Below, piece after piece: positions 61,047 through 64,000 of a stretch of DNA of 64,000 nt. The position numbers and the translations under genes are program-made. Below the pieces are notes generated by a model. The model was not told where the DNA came from, did no database searches, and saw only the letters and a list, made by a program, of their open reading frames with translations. Origin of the DNA: Gymnogyps californianus (taxonomy: Eukaryota; Chordata; Aves; Accipitriformes; Cathartidae); NCBI RefSeq assembly GCF_018139145.2, contig NC_059477.1, positions 32,591,502 to 32,655,501 of the forward strand. The letters run 5' to 3'. Every line of letters starts with the position of its first letter. Positions within the stretch are counted from its first letter, which is position 1.

Positions 61047-64000
61047 GTATGTGCTTCCCAGAGAAGAATGTGAGTATCTGTTAAGTGATAACAGATATTT
61101 GACTGCATTTTGGAGCTTAGCTTTTCTAAATGAGATAGGTTCTGCTTTCCATTTCTGCAACTTTTTCAAAGAAGGAGACAGATCTAATCCCAGGCTGTAG
61201 GAGGTGACTCCCAGCAATCTGCTTGTAAGGGCACAACAGGACAAATCTGAGGGCCAAAGCCCATACAGAAATGAAATCTAGAACTAGTGTTGGCACCCCA
61301 AAGAAGAGCCGCTTCACTGCCTTTGCTGAACAGGGAACCCCTTTAAGCCACCAGTAGCTTTACTCCTTTTGCTTTCCTTCTGTGAATGAGTCCTGGCCCT
61401 AGCACAGGTATGCTAGTGGGAACAGAGGATGCCAAAGGCTTTTTCCTTCAATATACAAAGTCACGGAGATGTCAGGTCCTCATGACAATGAATGCTACAA
61501 AAGACTGTGCTTTAGATGATAGAATCACAGAATCTAGAATCTTAGAAAATACCGTTAAGATCATTGAGTCCAACCATTAACCTAACATTCCCAAGTCCAC
61601 CACTAAACCATGTTCCTAGGCACCATAGCAGATGTATTGGTATCTACTGTTGTCAAATATGTCAGACCTAAATAGGGTATATGTTATTTTCCTTTAAAAG
61701 AGGGTGCTAAGGATGCTAAGACTAAAACATTTTCCCTGGTGTTTTGTCATAAAAACCATAAAATTCTTCACTTGCTTTTTCCCCCATCCAGGCTGCAGCA
61801 TGAAATAAAAGCTACCAACAAACAGCCAATGTCCAGTGCATCTGACTGTGCAGGCCAGGGTCTGTGTTTAGTCTACTTTATTTTGCAAAAGGGCTGCAGG
61901 ACCTCCCTGGCATCTGGGAAGACTCCTTTTAGGAATGAGGCTAGTCTAGATGTTCACCCTAGACATAGGCCAACCTGCAAATTACCCTAGGGGTGGGAAG
62001 CCATGTATGTTATCCGTTCTATTCTGTTATTCATGTCTCCAGGACTCAAGCTTGTTGGAAAGTAATCCACAGATCACCTGAATGCTTGGGTTTAGTTGTA
62101 TTTTTCATTTCCCTGTATGGTGCTGTGCTTGACTGTCTTTCTAGATATCAAGGGATTTTACTCCTTGCAGGATTTTCCAAGATGGACTGGAGGACTGTGG
62201 TAGTGCTTTCTATACTTAGTAAGTTACCAAGTGAAGACTCCAGAACAGAACAGCCTCCTCCATGCTCAGGCCTTGCTCTGGTCATCGTATTCTTGGAAGA
62301 ATCTATAGGATAAAATAGAAGAGAAAAGGATTTACTAATCTAGGCTTGGTGGTAGGCACTCACGCATACACAGTGAAATTGTGCAGATACCTTGATGATG
62401 AATGTGAGGAACGTTAGAGAGAAATCTCTTATTTTCCAAACACCTGCAAGAATTTGGGAGTTAGTCAATTAGAATGAGCAAGTCTGGGTTGCAATCACAA
62501 AGGGCAATTCCTTATTCAATACTCAGGATTCTCAGGAACAGCGGATTGTGTGAGCAAACACAGAACCGTCCTGTCGACCTCTAGTTGCAACTGTGAATTT
62601 TGTACATGTTCCTAGTCAGGTGAAAGTAAGTTTTTTTGATTGCATTTAAATTTTTTTTCTAAAAATTAAGTTAAACTGGGATTAAACAGAAAGTAATAAT
62701 GTTTGAAACTGGCATTTTGTTTATTAGCGTCAATCTTACTTTTTGTGAAACGAAAATTCATTTAAAACTCATTACCAAAAGCAACCTTTTACATGCATAT
62801 TGCTTTTGCTGATGCTTTCTCAGAAAGCTATAACTTGTTACAGACACTGCTGTTTAAAACATTTCTATATTATTTTACTAATAAGTACACTTTTAAACAG
62901 TATGTAGAATTGCCAGAAAGGTTACAGTTTGTTATTTTAGAAATGTTCATCCCTTTTTCCACAGCTACATGGTGAGCTGAAAAGCCTTAGGAGTCCTGCC
63001 TCCTATCCACATGCCTATTTCTCCAATCTAGATAATGTCCCTTACCCATAGAAAATAATGTTTCTTTCCTCAGAGCTCTCTATGGTGGGATGAAAATTGT
63101 AGCTTTTTCTTTCCTTTCTTTTCCTGAAGAGTCATTGAAAATCTCTGTTCCTATAATTCTAAGAGATTTGGAAAAGAATGAACATTCCTCGGAATAACCA
63201 TTTTATATGGATATTTAATAGGATATTAATTAACTTTTAATAGGATATATGGGCCTATTCTGTTCTCTTACAGAGTATAACAAAGCAGTTCAGATTCACT
63301 GCAGGAACCTAAGAAAAGACACCTGAAGAATCTTAGGGAGACTCTTTTTTTCCATCTTGCCATGTTTGTAGCCATAAGTATTTGCCTTCTTTCCTTTATT
63401 GCACTTGAGTGAAGCTCAGAAATAGTGGAGGCAGAGACCATAAGCCTGATATGCAATCCACAGCTAAGCAATCCTCTGCTGCTCCAAGCCAAGCTGCTGG
63501 AAGAACAGGCCTTCTTCCTTCTTCTGAGAATCAAGTGGTGCTCTTGCTTTTACTTTGGGTGGAGCAGTGCTGGAGGGAGGAGATACACGAGATGTATGCC
63601 TTTGGAAGATTCCCCTCTTGCAAAAAGAGTTCCTCTATATGTCTCTAGCCAGGGTATGTTTATGTTGCTCCACCAGTGTTTCTAGTGGATGAACAGCAGG
63701 AGACAAACTTGGGACAACCCTATGGAGGACTGTACTGATCTGGTAAAAATCAGGAGGGAGAGAGGGAAAGGTTTTCTCCAGTCAGGCTTGAGCCCAGTTG
63801 ATGGTAAGAGCGTCTTGTTCACAGTGACTTGATTAACTGCACTTTACTGTCTGTTCCTAGAGGCATGATATATTTGCTCTAAAGACCAACTTTTTTCCTA
63901 CTGCAAATTGTAGCTGTTTCACAGATGGCACCATTAGTCTAGTCACTTGCAAGGCTTTGGAGGTCTTTCTGACCCACTATATAGGACATCTACATGTTTT
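61047..64000 (+). other. KALRN: KALRN intron downstream of exon E (5' part)
   Basis: The intron starts gtatgt and runs past the window edge. It carries the CR1 fragment at 61519-61640 and otherwise AT-rich DNA. I searched it for the next kalirin exon (a VSQDGKALL-type start and the HQRLQLCVFQQD helix) and saw none. Frames such as 61993-62313 and 63409-63685 show no protein-family features. Confidence 0.9.
61519..61640 (-). mobile_element. CR1 LINE, 5'-truncated 3' end
   Basis: On the + strand the segment reads atagaatcacagaatctagaatc, then gttaagatcattgagtccaacc, attaacc and a run aagtccaccactaaaccatg. This is the reverse complement of the avian CR1 3' untranslated end, whose tail is built of attctgtg/attctatg octamers rather than poly(A). 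Only about 120 bp remain, as usual for 5'-truncated CR1 copies. It lies antisense to KALRN, about 470 bp after exon E. Confidence 0.85.

Larger units (their letters stand above)
1..64000 (+). other. KALRN: KALRN (kalirin) gene body, internal part
   Basis: Five exons in order on the + strand encode a continuous kalirin segment running from the second half of the CRAL-TRIO/Sec14 domain to the start of the third spectrin-like repeat. Kalirin is a large cytoplasmic Rho guanine-nucleotide exchange factor of neurons and other cells; its N-terminal Sec14 domain binds phosphoinositides and its spectrin-like repeats bind partner proteins. The GEF, SH3 and kinase modules would lie 3' of the window, and the initiation exon and first half of the Sec14 domain lie 5' of it. 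Kalirin is preferred over its paralogue TRIO because residues such as EAFPAEIHVAL, ARKEFPVDVEG and ALDLQTQHNHF are kalirin-type from memory. Gene identity is nearly certain; the species is not determined. Confidence 0.96.

Noticed and set aside
1..64000. CRISPR arrays, operons, bacterial defence or mobile systems
   Set aside because: No regularly spaced repeats with unique spacers and no compact gene clusters; the sequence is clearly vertebrate intron-exon DNA.

Overview
The window is vertebrate genomic DNA, most probably from a bird of the Neoaves. It carries five short, correctly spliced exons of one gene on the + strand, separated by kilobase-scale AT-rich introns. The gene is recognised as KALRN (kalirin), a dual Rho-GEF related to TRIO. 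The bird assignment rests on an antisense solo LTR of the avian ERV-L kind at 16616-17206, a truncated CR1 LINE 3' end at 61519-61640, and the generally low load of recent repeats.

Layout. 1-16286 is the 3' part of an upstream KALRN intron. Exon A (16287-16479) and the start of exon B (21378-21890) finish the CRAL-TRIO/Sec14 lipid-binding domain. The rest of exon B encodes the first spectrin-like repeat and the start of the second. Exon C (43804-43926) and exon D (53899-54090) complete the second repeat, and exon E (60915-61046) starts the third. The window ends inside the next intron. All visible splice sites are GT...AG. From the exon A/B junction onward every junction is phase 0, and exons B to E are all multiples of three. 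The five exons add up to 1153 coding bases, about 384 codons. The start codon, first exons, GEF, SH3 and kinase parts of KALRN lie outside the window. No second gene was found, on either strand, that I can support.

Introns. They hold the antisense LTR 136 bp after the exon A donor, the CR1 piece, several old SINE-like relics (MIR-like and tRNA-derived), two copies of a palindromic repeat family, a diverged local duplication near the left edge, and low-complexity tracts. One structure worth notice is a 16-bp perfect purine-pyrimidine alternating palindrome lying between a polypyrimidine and a polypurine tract (56783-56956). Two GC-rich blocks (34224-34975 and 36387-36880) stand out from the AT-rich background and are not identified.

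The best lead for something undescribed is modest. At 32624-32758 a strong acceptor is followed by an open frame that is in phase with exon B and ends in a stop after 44 codons. If spliced, it would give a short kalirin made of the Sec14 domain and the first spectrin repeat with a new tail. No bacterial-type system, CRISPR array or functional RNA gene was seen. Family assignments come from recognition of protein and repeat sequence, not from a database search.
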